Shown here: positions 1 to 7,667 of the stretch, one piece after another
Layout of the letters: each line of letters begins with the position of its first letter
Position numbering within the stretch: position 1 is the first letter of the stretch
Assembly: GCA_016931515.1 (NCBI GenBank)
Contig: JAFGEQ010000016.1
Location: forward strand, 1-32,381
Direction of reading: 5' to 3'
DNA from: a candidate division CSSED10-310 bacterium
Lineage (GTDB): Bacteria; CSSED10-310
Length of the DNA: 32,381 bases
Notes under the pieces: generated by a model
What the model was told of the DNA's origin: nothing
The model's input: the letters and a program-made list of their open reading frames with translations, nothing else
Databases searched by the model: none
Translations under genes and position numbers: made by a program

Positions 1-51
1 CTCGCAATCCTCTGATCAGAAGAGGACGTGTCATTGTTGCCTCCGTTCAGT

Positions 52-831
52 TTACAGGTGAAGAGTGGACAGATCATCCGGCGTGTAGATCCGACCTTTG
101 AAAATCCTTGCTGCTTCCGATCGATACTCCTCGACAGACGATCCGGACAGACACTCAAAGTGGATCAGGGCCAGTGCCCGGGCATTGGCTTTTAAGGCGA
201 TTTGCGCTGCCTGCCCGGCAGTGCTGTGACCATATTCCGACGCCAGATCACTATGAGATTCCAGATAAGTTGCCTCATGAACAAGAAGATCGACATTCAT
301 GGCGAACTTCGCAACTTCGTCACTTGGTATTGTGTCCCCGGTAAAAACAACGGTTCGTCCTGATTTTTTTTCTATGACTCTGTATGCGCGTGTCGGCCGG
401 CTATGGAAGGCGGGGCCGGCATATACGAGAGTATCATCCGTTTCCCATAGAGCACTGGTTTCCTGAAGTGGAACCGGGTTCTTGTGGATGGAGTATGTCC
501 GGACATCATTTTCGATGTCATGAGATGAGAGCTGTCCGTTCAACGCGCTGAATTCCTCCTCGGGACAGAACAGCTCGAGCGAAGTCGTTCGTTTTTCAAG
601 GAACATATGAAATAGAAGTGCGGGCAATCCATAGCAGTGGTCGATATGGAGATGGGTTAGAAAAACAGCGTTCAGATCAGCCGGCCGGTAGTTGAAATAA
701 AGAATCTTGCCGGCTGGATTACCACCGCAATCCAGAAGAATCAGATCCGAACCGGATTCCACCAGAAGCGAACTGTTATCCCGATCACGTGTTACCAGGG
801 CACTGGCTGTTCCAAGAAAATGTACTTTCAT
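52..831 (-). CDS. Metallo-beta-lactamase fold hydrolase, ribonuclease Z-like
   Basis: This 259-residue protein belongs to the metallo-beta-lactamase superfamily, close to tRNase Z, which trims the 3' trailer of pre-tRNA in the cytoplasm. Visible motifs are THLHIDH at residues 59-65 (the HxHxDH zinc motif), a metal-ligand His in AFHS near 143, the bridging Asp in TGDT near 165, HEATY near 185, GHSTAG near 202 and a final His in LIHFE near 224. The HEAT and HST motifs favour the RNase Z/ElaC group over lactamases. The length is a little short for RNase Z (about 300), and I see no clear exosite arm, so a phosphodiesterase or other MBL hydrolase remains possible. I chose Met at 831 because it starts the fold (KVHFLGTAS) and follows an AGGTG Shine-Dalgarno; an in-frame start at 879 would add 16 unconserved-looking residues. 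It lies downstream of the dehydrogenase on the same strand with a 118 nt gap. Confidence 0.82.
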   Translation of the reverse strand: MKVHFLGTASALVTRDRDNSSLLVESGSDLILLDCGGNPAGKILYFNYRPADLNAVFLTHLHIDHCYGLPALLFHMFLEKRTTSLELFCPEEEFSALNGQLSSHDIENDVRTYSIHKNPVPLQETSALWETDDTLVYAGPAFHSRPTRAYRVIEKKSGRTVVFTGDTIPSDEVAKFAMNVDLLVHEATYLESHSDLASEYGHSTAGQAAQIALKANARALALIHFECLSGSSVEEYRSEAARIFKGRIYTPDDLSTLHL

Positions 832-949
832 ACACACCTGCCAATCAGATATTTTAGGGACAGATATGCTGTGATGCAAGCCGAAAACACGCTTGGTCGG
901 TGTTCGGACAGGGAACCGGTTCGTCGGTCAAGAAAGATCTGACAAGGAA

Positions 950-2131
950 TTATTGTGTAAAATCAATGATTACTTTCGGATGGGTCTTGATTAATGTTTC
1001 AAAATGATCGTGTTGAAAGTCTTTCATCGGAGTAATCGTATGTCGGCCCTCATCCAGGATGATTTTTAGAATTTTCTCCTGAATACCGTTCGCCTTGTCC
1101 TCAAGGAGATTCCGTGTAATATACCAAGTGTTCATCAGAAGGCGTCCGATCACACTATGCATGGAGATACCATTGACAATTAAACGGTCAAAATTTTCGA
1201 TCACCGCCTCCCCGCTTTTCAAACCGAAGAGAACAACGTCACCACCACGACGTGTGGAATGAATGGCATTGTTCAGGGACGAATTATAGCCGCTCATTTC
1301 CATCGAAACATCCGCGCCGATCCCTCTTGTCAATGTTTTGATGGTTTCAACAATCGCAGAATTCGACGACCAGGTCGATGCGCCTTCAGTTTTGGCCGGT
1401 GTGAACTCGATCACTTCATCTGCTCCCAATTCCCGGGCTAACCTGGCATGCAGCTCAAGAGGCTCCACTCCGATGATACGGGATGCTCCAAGCGCTTTTG
1501 CGATAAGGATCACAAACAGGCCGATTGTACCGCATCCAAAAACCGCGACGGTTTTCCCTTTCAGATCCACTTTGGTACAGCAGTGTACCGCATTGCCGAA
1601 AGGTTCCTGGATTGCTCCTACCCATGGATGGATCCTGGATATATCCGTTGGCCAGAGAACCTGTGCAGGCAGTTTGATATATTCCGCGAAACAACCGTCT
1701 CGGGAGATACCGATGATGATATCATCAGCACAGACATTGGTTTGACCATGATGGCATTGAAAGCAACGATTGCAGATAATGTGGGATTCTGTGGAGACGA
1801 TCATTCCGGGTTTGTACCCGTATTGCTTTGCTGCCCGGGATCCCGATTGAACGACTTCCCCCAGCAACTCATGACCGATGATCCGTATATCTTTTTCTTC
1901 TTTTTGAAGACTGGATATAATCGCCGGACCGAAGGCATTTCGAAACCAGATTCCCCGGTCTGAACCACAAAATCCGGCATATTTTATTTTTACCAGGACC
2001 TGGTCCAAATCGTCAGTATTGGTTTTTTCATCTAAAACTGGAACCGGTACCCTTATTTTTTTCATTCCTCGTGTTGTCGACCAATCGTCTTTTTTATCAT
2101 AGGTCAAAGCCCACATTGTTTCGCCTGCCAC
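950..2131 (-). CDS. Zinc-dependent medium-chain dehydrogenase (threonine/polyol/glucose dehydrogenase type)
   Basis: This 393-residue MDR-superfamily enzyme probably oxidises an alcohol, polyol, sugar or threonine with NAD(P). The GroES-like N-terminal half has catalytic zinc ligands Cys55 (GFCGSD), His87-Glu88 (GHE) and Glu176 (EPFGN). A structural zinc lobe is formed by Cys120, 123, 126 and 134. The Rossmann motif GCGTIG is at 199-204, and the following strand ends in GVE; the acidic residue suggests NAD preference. The substrate cannot be read from sequence. The family comparison is to Tdh, sorbitol and glucose dehydrogenases. The start is a GTG at 2131, preceded at 6 nt by a perfect AAAGGAG. 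ATG at 2137 directly abuts this site, GTG at 2179 lacks one, and ATG at 2116 is too far. It is divergent from the YihY gene across a gap of about 180 bp. Confidence 0.85.
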   Translation of the reverse strand: MAGETMWALTYDKKDDWSTTRGMKKIRVPVPVLDEKTNTDDLDQVLVKIKYAGFCGSDRGIWFRNAFGPAIISSLQKEEKDIRIIGHELLGEVVQSGSRAAKQYGYKPGMIVSTESHIICNRCFQCHHGQTNVCADDIIIGISRDGCFAEYIKLPAQVLWPTDISRIHPWVGAIQEPFGNAVHCCTKVDLKGKTVAVFGCGTIGLFVILIAKALGASRIIGVEPLELHARLARELGADEVIEFTPAKTEGASTWSSNSAIVETIKTLTRGIGADVSMEMSGYNSSLNNAIHSTRRGGDVVLFGLKSGEAVIENFDRLIVNGISMHSVIGRLLMNTWYITRNLLEDKANGIQEKILKIILDEGRHTITPMKDFQHDHFETLIKTHPKVIIDFTQ

Positions 2132-2137
2132 ATCCAT

Positions 2138-2144
2138 CTCCTTT
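2138..2144 (-). promoter_or_regulatory. Shine-Dalgarno site deciding the dehydrogenase start
   Basis: Read on the minus strand, this is AAAGGAG. It ends 6 nt before the GTG at 2131-2129, the ideal spacing. The ATG at 2137 would have zero spacing. This makes the GTG the best-supported start of the dehydrogenase. Confidence 0.6.
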
Positions 2145-2309
2145 CGAAACCGTGTCGAATCAATCCAGACGGGGCTCACTCTAATCGGTTAGGTATGGTC
2201 CGTCAACCGTTTCAGGATCGAGTCGCGGATAGTCGCGACCGGGTCACCGGGATTGATAAAAGGATGTGAGGTCTTTACACTCAGAGTGAAACAAGTCAGG
2301 GAGATCGCC

Positions 2310-3680
2310 ATGGTCAACCGAAGACAGATTTTGCAATCGTTAAAGCATTTGTATCTGAGTGAGAACCGCGAATCGAAGAGTGTTTTAAGGAACGTTTGCA
2401 TCTACAGCGTACGTTATACTTTTCACATCATCAGGGAACTCGTGAGGGATCAATGTTTACTTCGTGCAGCGGCACTGACCTTTACAACCCTGATGACCCT
2501 GATACCGGTTGTTGTTCTTCTGTTCATCACATTTCGAGCATTTGGCGGTTTTGAAGAAGCAACGATTAGAATAAAGTATTTCATGTTCCAGCATCTGCTC
2601 CCGGAGTCAGTCGCTTCTATTCAGGGATATATCGAACATCTGGTCTCTGACTTCAATGCACAGGCAGTGTCCTATGTCAGTACTATTTTCCTGATTGGCG
2701 CTGCATACAGCCTTTTTGCATCGATCGATTCATCGCTGAACGTGATCTGGCGAGGTCATCACGGAAGACGGTTCTTCAACAGGATCGTCAATGTCTGGTT
2801 CATCCTGACGGTCGCACCGATGCTCCTGGCCTATTCGCTTTACCTTACTGCCCGTCTTGAAACATTTACAACATTCAGTGCAGGAATTGTTGCCGCGCGG
2901 TTGCTCTCCGGTTTGACTCCTTACATTTTGACCTTAATTTCCTTCACGCTTATGTATAAACTGGTTCCCCGCACGTTCGTCCAATGGCGGTCTGCTGCTC
3001 TCGGCAGTGTTTTCGCGGCTCTTCTCTGGGAAATTTCCAAATACGGATTTAACTACTTTGTTAAAAATCTGTCGAATTTCAAACTGCTGTATGGATCGTT
3101 CCTTACTCTCCCGGTTTTCCTGATATGGATCAATCTGAGCTGGCTGATCATTCTTATCGGAGCCGAAATCGCTTATACATTCCAGAACCTTGAGTTCCTC
3201 CATCTGACACAGCAGCAGGACGAGAGAGTCAGGAAGGATATATTTTTTCTTTCCGAAAAACTCGGGATTTATATCCTCCTGAAAATTTTTGAACGATACA
3301 TGGCAGGAAAACCCGTCAGTCGGGCCCAACTTGCTACAGAATCCCCAGGGTCGGGATGGATGCTGGACACATATCTGGAGCGGTTCCAGCAACATAACCT
3401 GATTCTCGTCAGTGAAGAAGGCTTGATCGTACCAGCCAGGGATCCCGCAACGATCGGGATCAATGATCTTATGGATTTCTTTTATGATCACAGGGTCATC
3501 GCCGGGTCCGCAGACTCAAAAATGCCGGATAGTATTGCCGTCCGGTTACTGAGTGAATCCGCATTATCGCGACGGAAAACCTTCGAAGGCATCGACTTAC
3601 GATCGTATATAAAGGAATCGGTGGTATCCAACTCCAACGATGATAATGAACCTCCAATCAAAAACAGGACTAAACAATGA
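2310..3680 (+). CDS. YihY/UPF0761 family inner membrane protein (BrkB-like)
   Basis: This 456-residue integral membrane protein belongs to the YihY/BrkB family, once misnamed ribonuclease BN; its molecular function is still poorly defined. Family signatures are visible: AAALTFTTLMTLIPVVV at about 53-69, and the last helices with a short basic-to-aromatic loop followed by YGSFLTLPVFLIWINLSWLIILIGAE at about 261-286. About six transmembrane segments lie between residues 50 and 290. A soluble C-terminal part (about 300-456) is larger than in short family members and resembles the helical or winged-helix tail seen in longer ones. ATG at 2310 is preceded by AGGGAG at 6 nt; an upstream in-frame TTG at 2253 has no comparable site. 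Its stop overlaps the start of tsaB by 4 nt (ATGA), so the two are probably translationally coupled. Confidence 0.85.
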   Translation: MVNRRQILQSLKHLYLSENRESKSVLRNVCIYSVRYTFHIIRELVRDQCLLRAAALTFTTLMTLIPVVVLLFITFRAFGGFEEATIRIKYFMFQHLLPESVASIQGYIEHLVSDFNAQAVSYVSTIFLIGAAYSLFASIDSSLNVIWRGHHGRRFFNRIVNVWFILTVAPMLLAYSLYLTARLETFTTFSAGIVAARLLSGLTPYILTLISFTLMYKLVPRTFVQWRSAALGSVFAALLWEISKYGFNYFVKNLSNFKLLYGSFLTLPVFLIWINLSWLIILIGAEIAYTFQNLEFLHLTQQQDERVRKDIFFLSEKLGIYILLKIFERYMAGKPVSRAQLATESPGSGWMLDTYLERFQQHNLILVSEEGLIVPARDPATIGINDLMDFFYDHRVIAGSADSKMPDSIAVRLLSESALSRRKTFEGIDLRSYIKESVVSNSNDDNEPPIKNRTKQ

Positions 3681-4399
3681 ATTGGATTTTATCGGTGGAA
3701 ACATCAACTAAATTTGGTGGTGTTGCATTGTTTCACGACGGGCACATCATCTCCGGAATGCGTTTTCAACCTGAGAAACCTGCATCGGAATATCTTATTC
3801 CCTGTATCAGTGAATTATTGGCCGGAGAAAGCCTGATACCCGGCGATTTGGATGCGATCGCTCTGTCGATCGGCCCCGGCTCATTTACCGGACTCCGAGT
3901 CGGTTTGACTGCCGTCAAGACCATGGCTGTACGATTGCGAATACCTGTTTTTGCAGTATCATCCCTACAGGCCTTATCTTTCAATGCCGGTTTATCGGCG
4001 CAAACAATCGGAGCCATTATGGATGCAAGGAAAGGTCAGATCTATGGGGCATATTTCCGCAGGGAAGAGGGATCTATACCTATTCGATTGAGCGAGGATA
4101 CGGTAATGACCATAGAGACATTTTTGTCTGTCCGCCCCGATGATGATATCTGCATTGTCGGGGATGGCATTAAACCGTATCGAGATCGAATAGAAGCGAC
4201 GGGAATTTCGGAGGAAAACCTGATGATGAGCAGTATATATCCGATGCCGGAAAGTGTTGGGTATTTGGCTCTGCAGGGGCAAAGTGTTCGGTTTGACGTT
4301 GACCGGATTCAATTGATGACACCGGTCTATCTGCGTCGCTCGGAGGCGGAGGAAAATTGGGACAGAAAGCAATGTTCCGAGCTGAGCAAGGAGAACTGA
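3677..4399 (+). CDS. tsaB: tRNA threonylcarbamoyladenosine biosynthesis protein TsaB
   Basis: This 240-residue protein is the non-catalytic partner of TsaD in the complex that transfers threonylcarbamoyl to A37 of ANN-decoding tRNAs. The ASKHA-type N-terminus (ILSVETSTKFGGVAL) and the hallmark GPGSFTGLRVGL at about 66-77 identify TsaB, followed by a MDARKGQIYGAYF segment near 115-127. The length matches the family (about 220-240). The usual HSE motif of the first helix is ASEYL here, a small deviation. It starts inside the stop codon of the YihY gene and overlaps the following tsaC, so the two t6A genes are co-transcribed and probably coupled in translation. TsaD and TsaE are not in the window. 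Confidence 0.92.
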   Translation: MNWILSVETSTKFGGVALFHDGHIISGMRFQPEKPASEYLIPCISELLAGESLIPGDLDAIALSIGPGSFTGLRVGLTAVKTMAVRLRIPVFAVSSLQALSFNAGLSAQTIGAIMDARKGQIYGAYFRREEGSIPIRLSEDTVMTIETFLSVRPDDDICIVGDGIKPYRDRIEATGISEENLMMSSIYPMPESVGYLALQGQSVRFDVDRIQLMTPVYLRRSEAEENWDRKQCSELSKEN

Positions 4400-4986
4400 G
4401 TACCGACAGTGGTCGCTGGTTGGCGGAGATTCGCCCGGTTATTCTCAACACGATGCAATCGGGTGGGTTGGTGATCATGCCGACGGAGACCAGTTACATG
4501 TTAGGTGGAGACGCTCGAAATCCCCTGACAATGAGTCGGTTGCGCCGATTAAAAAAGAGACCTGATCATCAGGATATCTCCGTCATGTTCGGATCCCGGG
4601 ATGAAGCCGAAAAGTGGACAGTGTGGAATGATATCGCTTATATCATGGCGGACCGATATCTACCGGGTCCTCTCACACTGATCCTCCCGCTCAGGGACGG
4701 CATGGTTCAGTTCGCATCGGTGGGTAATACACTCGGAATCCGTATTCCCGGTCACCCGTTTCTGCTTGACCTGTTGCGACTCGTGGATTTCCCGGTGACA
4801 GCCACATCTGCGAACCCTCATGGAACTGCAGAACCCTATTCCATCGATGCGTGTGTTTCCCCGGTTGACGTTGTTTGGGATGCAGGCCCCCTGATCCCGT
4901 CACCGCCTTCCACGATTATCGACCTGAGCAAAGGAAAAGCGTCTGTCATACGGCAGGGAACGATCCGCATGGATGATCTTATTTGA
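4357..4986 (+). CDS. tsaC: L-threonylcarbamoyladenylate synthase (TsaC/Sua5/YrdC family)
   Basis: This 209-residue YrdC-domain enzyme makes threonylcarbamoyl-AMP from threonine, bicarbonate and ATP, the first step of t6A37 synthesis, and supplies the TsaB-TsaD complex. Diagnostic stretches are MPTETSYMLGGDA near residue 40, a basic LRRLKKRPD segment near 62-70, GPLTLILPL near 108, GIRIPGHPF near 127 and VTATSANPHG near 147. It lacks the extra C-terminal domain of Sua5, so it is TsaC-like in length. The TTG at 4357 follows GGAGG at 4 nt inside tsaB, giving a 43 nt overlap; ATG at 4372 is a plausible alternative with a weaker site. The YciO subgroup cannot be fully excluded, but adjacency to tsaB favours TsaC. 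Its end overlaps the convergent protease gene by 8 nt. Confidence 0.85.
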   Translation: MGQKAMFRAEQGELSTDSGRWLAEIRPVILNTMQSGGLVIMPTETSYMLGGDARNPLTMSRLRRLKKRPDHQDISVMFGSRDEAEKWTVWNDIAYIMADRYLPGPLTLILPLRDGMVQFASVGNTLGIRIPGHPFLLDLLRLVDFPVTATSANPHGTAEPYSIDACVSPVDVVWDAGPLIPSPPSTIIDLSKGKASVIRQGTIRMDDLI

Positions 4987-6436
4987 CCACGAGCCGGATT
5001 ACATCGTTATAAGTCACATAAAGGGCAAATCCGATCAACAGGAAGAAAAAAACATTTTGCAGGGCAAGTTGTATTTTCTCGCTAACCGGCCTTCGTATGA
5101 GCGCTTCGATAACCAGAAAAACGACCATACCTCCATCCAGAATCGGTACGGGCAATAAGTTCAGGATAGCCAGATTCAGACTGATCAACGCTGTCAGCCA
5201 GATCAACTCTCGGACTCCGGAACGGGCCGCTTTTCCAGCCATATCTACGATCATTACCGGTCCGCCCAGTTGATCGACGGATTCTCTTCCCATCACCAGC
5301 TTTCCGACCAGGCCAAACATGGCCACTCCCATCTGCAGATTAAGCTGAATCCCTTTGATGATCGCCTGGTCAGCGGGATAGCGCCTGAGAACCTGATTCG
5401 GATCCGGCGCAAAGGAAATGCCGATCATAAATCGCTGATGATCTTCATTGAACTCGGGTTGAAGTTTGAGTGTCACGACATTCTCTTCTCGCTGGACCGT
5501 TAGATCAATGATCCTGCCGGATGACTGATTGATTGAATCCATAAGCTGATAAACACTATTGAGCGGCTGACTGTCTATTGTCAGTATCCGGTCCCCGGTT
5601 TGCAGACCTGCTTTTTCCGCAGGTGAATTATCGGTGAGACCACCGATTATCACTTCCGATGGTGTTCCAATACCTCCAAACGCATACTTATCAATATCAT
5701 TAAATGAAACCTGCGTGTCGATTTCGCTTCCCTGACGATTGATGGTAACCGATGTTGAATGCTCTGCATTTAGCATGATCTGGACTTGAGCATCTTCCCA
5801 GGTTTCAACAGTCACATGATTCACCGACGTAATAACATCGCCTGCCATAAGGCCTGCTTTTTCAGCAGGTGAACCGCTTTGCACATGTGCGATCTGTGGT
5901 TTTTCCAGCAGATAGGAATCGATATTGATGCCGAAATAGGCCAGAGCTATCGTGAGCAGAATAGCAACGATACCATTCATAAACGCGCCTGCAACAGCAA
6001 CCAGAATTCTCTGGGGCACAGATTTTTCGTTCAAAGTGTCCCCCGTCAATCCGGCGCTTGGGTCAATATCCGAATCCGCTGTGGATAAGGGCATGTCGGG
6101 GAGCGTCTCTTCCCGTATTGCGGGATGCGAATTCTCACCGGCCGGTGATGCAGCTGACGGTGTCTCTGAGTCGCCTTGTCCGGGTAATTCCTCACCAGCC
6201 ATGCGGACATATCCACCGAATGGAATGGCCGACAGGCGATAATCGGTTGTCCCTTTGCGGAATCCGAAAAGTCTCTTCCCAAAGCCGATTGAAAATACTT
6301 CCACCCGAATGCCAACGAGGCGTGCAGCTAAAAAATGTCCCAACTCATGTATGAAAATGAGAAAACCTAGAACCAGGACGGAAGGTCCGATGAAGTAGAG
6401 AATATTGATCAGTTTTTGAATAAGGGAATGCTCCAT
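4979..6436 (-). CDS. rseP: RIP metalloprotease RseP (site-2 protease family)
   Basis: This 485-residue intramembrane zinc protease cleaves membrane substrates such as anti-sigma factors within the bilayer. HELGH at 30-34 in the first helix gives two zinc ligands, and LLPVPILDGG at about 427-436 gives the Asp ligand. Two tandem PDZ domains sit at about 175-240 and 262-325, each with an SPAEKAGL motif, as in two-PDZ RseP proteins. Hydrophobic helices lie near 13-40, 142-168, 370-385, 410-430 and 460-480. An insertion of about 54 residues (84-137), rich in Ser, Pro, Asp and Glu, falls between the first helix region and the second helix. The start lies 1 nt after the stop of the epimerase gene and has no good Shine-Dalgarno, which suggests translational coupling. 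Its end overlaps tsaC tail to tail, leaving no room for a terminator. Confidence 0.92.
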   Translation of the reverse strand: MEHSLIQKLINILYFIGPSVLVLGFLIFIHELGHFLAARLVGIRVEVFSIGFGKRLFGFRKGTTDYRLSAIPFGGYVRMAGEELPGQGDSETPSAASPAGENSHPAIREETLPDMPLSTADSDIDPSAGLTGDTLNEKSVPQRILVAVAGAFMNGIVAILLTIALAYFGINIDSYLLEKPQIAHVQSGSPAEKAGLMAGDVITSVNHVTVETWEDAQVQIMLNAEHSTSVTINRQGSEIDTQVSFNDIDKYAFGGIGTPSEVIIGGLTDNSPAEKAGLQTGDRILTIDSQPLNSVYQLMDSINQSSGRIIDLTVQREENVVTLKLQPEFNEDHQRFMIGISFAPDPNQVLRRYPADQAIIKGIQLNLQMGVAMFGLVGKLVMGRESVDQLGGPVMIVDMAGKAARSGVRELIWLTALISLNLAILNLLPVPILDGGMVVFLVIEALIRRPVSEKIQLALQNVFFFLLIGFALYVTYNDVIRLVVK

Positions 6437-6437
6437 G

Positions 6438-7457
6438 TCACATCTGCTTGAATAGGTTTTTATTTAAATGGATCCATTGGCTCAGTTTGTGAATACCCTG
6501 CTCCGGTTCGATACGGGGCATCCATTTGAAATCGCCGGCTGCTCTGCGGATATCACTCACGTAAACCTTCTGGTCACCGGGCCGCCAATCGGAAAAATTG
6601 TAGGGGAGTGGTAATTTCAGCTGGTTCTGAATCATGGAAATAAATTCGAGGAGTGACAGAGTGCGTCTGGGTCCTCCGCCGATATTGTAGGCCTTGCCGC
6701 TCGTAATAGAGCGATACTCGTAAGCTTTGACAAAGGCATCGATGAGGTCACTGATATACAGGACATCGCGGACCTGCTTGCCATCGCCGTAAATTGTTAT
6801 ACCGCGTGCGAGTTCCGCCTGGATCAGAAAATAAGCAACCCAACCCTGATCCTCACATCCCATTTGTCCTGGGCCGTATATACAGGACATTCGAAAAACA
6901 ACAGTATCGATATTGTAAATCCTGCTGTAATCGAGAACGTACTGATCCGCACCACCTTTCGAACAGCCGTAAGGAGAATAGAAATCCAGCGGTGTCGTTT
7001 CCGGATTGCCGTCGGGCAGATCAGCGTATTCCCAACGATTGTTGCGTTCGCAGATGTCGAACTGATCCATTTTTCCATAAACTTTGTTTGTTGATGTAAA
7101 GATAACCATGGGTTTTACGTCAAGCGAGCGAACTGCTTCAAGAATATTCACCGTACCCAGGAGATTGACTTCAAAATCATGGCGAGGAGTTGTCACGGAC
7201 GTGGTAACGGCGACTTGAGCAGCCAGATGATACACAAGATCGACATCTTGAACGGCTATGTGACACCTATCGAAATCCCTGACATCTGCATGGAAAAAAT
7301 CGAGATCTCGATCAAGAGATAACAGATGATTAAGATTGGATTCGGTACCGTTCCTGGATAGATCATCCATTATTCTCACCGAGTGTCCGTTTTGTAAAAA
7401 ATACTCCGCCAGATTTGATCCGATAAAACCGGCGCCACCTGTAATCAATACTTTCAT
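6438..7457 (-). CDS. NAD-dependent epimerase/dehydratase, CDP-paratose 2-epimerase-like
   Basis: This 339-residue extended short-chain dehydrogenase acts on nucleotide sugars in the cytoplasm. It has the NAD motif GGAGFIG (7-13), an acidic residue after strand 2 (MDDLSRNGTESNL), YHLAAQVAVTTSV (76-88), STNKVYG (122-128) and catalytic Tyr163 and Lys167 in SPYGCSKG. The AAQVAVTTSV, DFEVN, STNKVYG and CIYGPGQMG stretches match the CDP-paratose/CDP-tyvelose 2-epimerase (RfbE) subfamily better than UDP-glucose 4-epimerase. The exact nucleotide sugar is inference. ATG at 7457 begins the Rossmann fold and follows GGAGG at about 10 nt; an upstream in-frame extension to 7556 looks non-coding. It sits directly before rseP as a probable two-gene unit, and no other sugar or glycosyltransferase genes are nearby. 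Confidence 0.85.
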   Translation of the reverse strand: MKVLITGGAGFIGSNLAEYFLQNGHSVRIMDDLSRNGTESNLNHLLSLDRDLDFFHADVRDFDRCHIAVQDVDLVYHLAAQVAVTTSVTTPRHDFEVNLLGTVNILEAVRSLDVKPMVIFTSTNKVYGKMDQFDICERNNRWEYADLPDGNPETTPLDFYSPYGCSKGGADQYVLDYSRIYNIDTVVFRMSCIYGPGQMGCEDQGWVAYFLIQAELARGITIYGDGKQVRDVLYISDLIDAFVKAYEYRSITSGKAYNIGGGPRRTLSLLEFISMIQNQLKLPLPYNFSDWRPGDQKVYVSDIRRAAGDFKWMPRIEPEQGIHKLSQWIHLNKNLFKQM

Positions 7458-7637
7458 TTCAAGAATTCCTCCCATCCTTATAGGCATGAAGAGACAACAA
7501 TGTGGGGTGCGAATTGCGATAGTTGGAGTGAATGGCAAAAGCATACATCCCGGCACGGTTTCGTCACGCCATCCAGCATCCTAGCGTCGAGACCGGCGCT
7601 TGTCCAGTTTCCATTACATTTGAGTTCCGACAAACGT

Positions 7638-7667
7638 TTGCAAACCTTGGAACGGATGATCTATATT
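7638..7667 (+). promoter_or_regulatory. Candidate sigma70-type promoter at miaB
   Basis: TTGCAA (7638-7643) and TATATT (7662-7667) are separated by 18 nt. Transcription would start near 7674-7677, almost on the ATG at 7677. If used, miaB mRNA would be leaderless or nearly so. The match is moderate and untested. Confidence 0.3.

Noticed and set aside
8-24. Palindrome and short inverted repeat around TCTGATCAGA at the window start
   Set aside because: It is short, has no T-run on either strand and lies after the RNase Z-like gene. It is not distinguishable from chance.
7500-7655. N-terminal extension of miaB to an upstream ATG
   Set aside because: The added 52 residues look unlike MiaB, have no Shine-Dalgarno, and would overlap the leader of the divergent epimerase gene.
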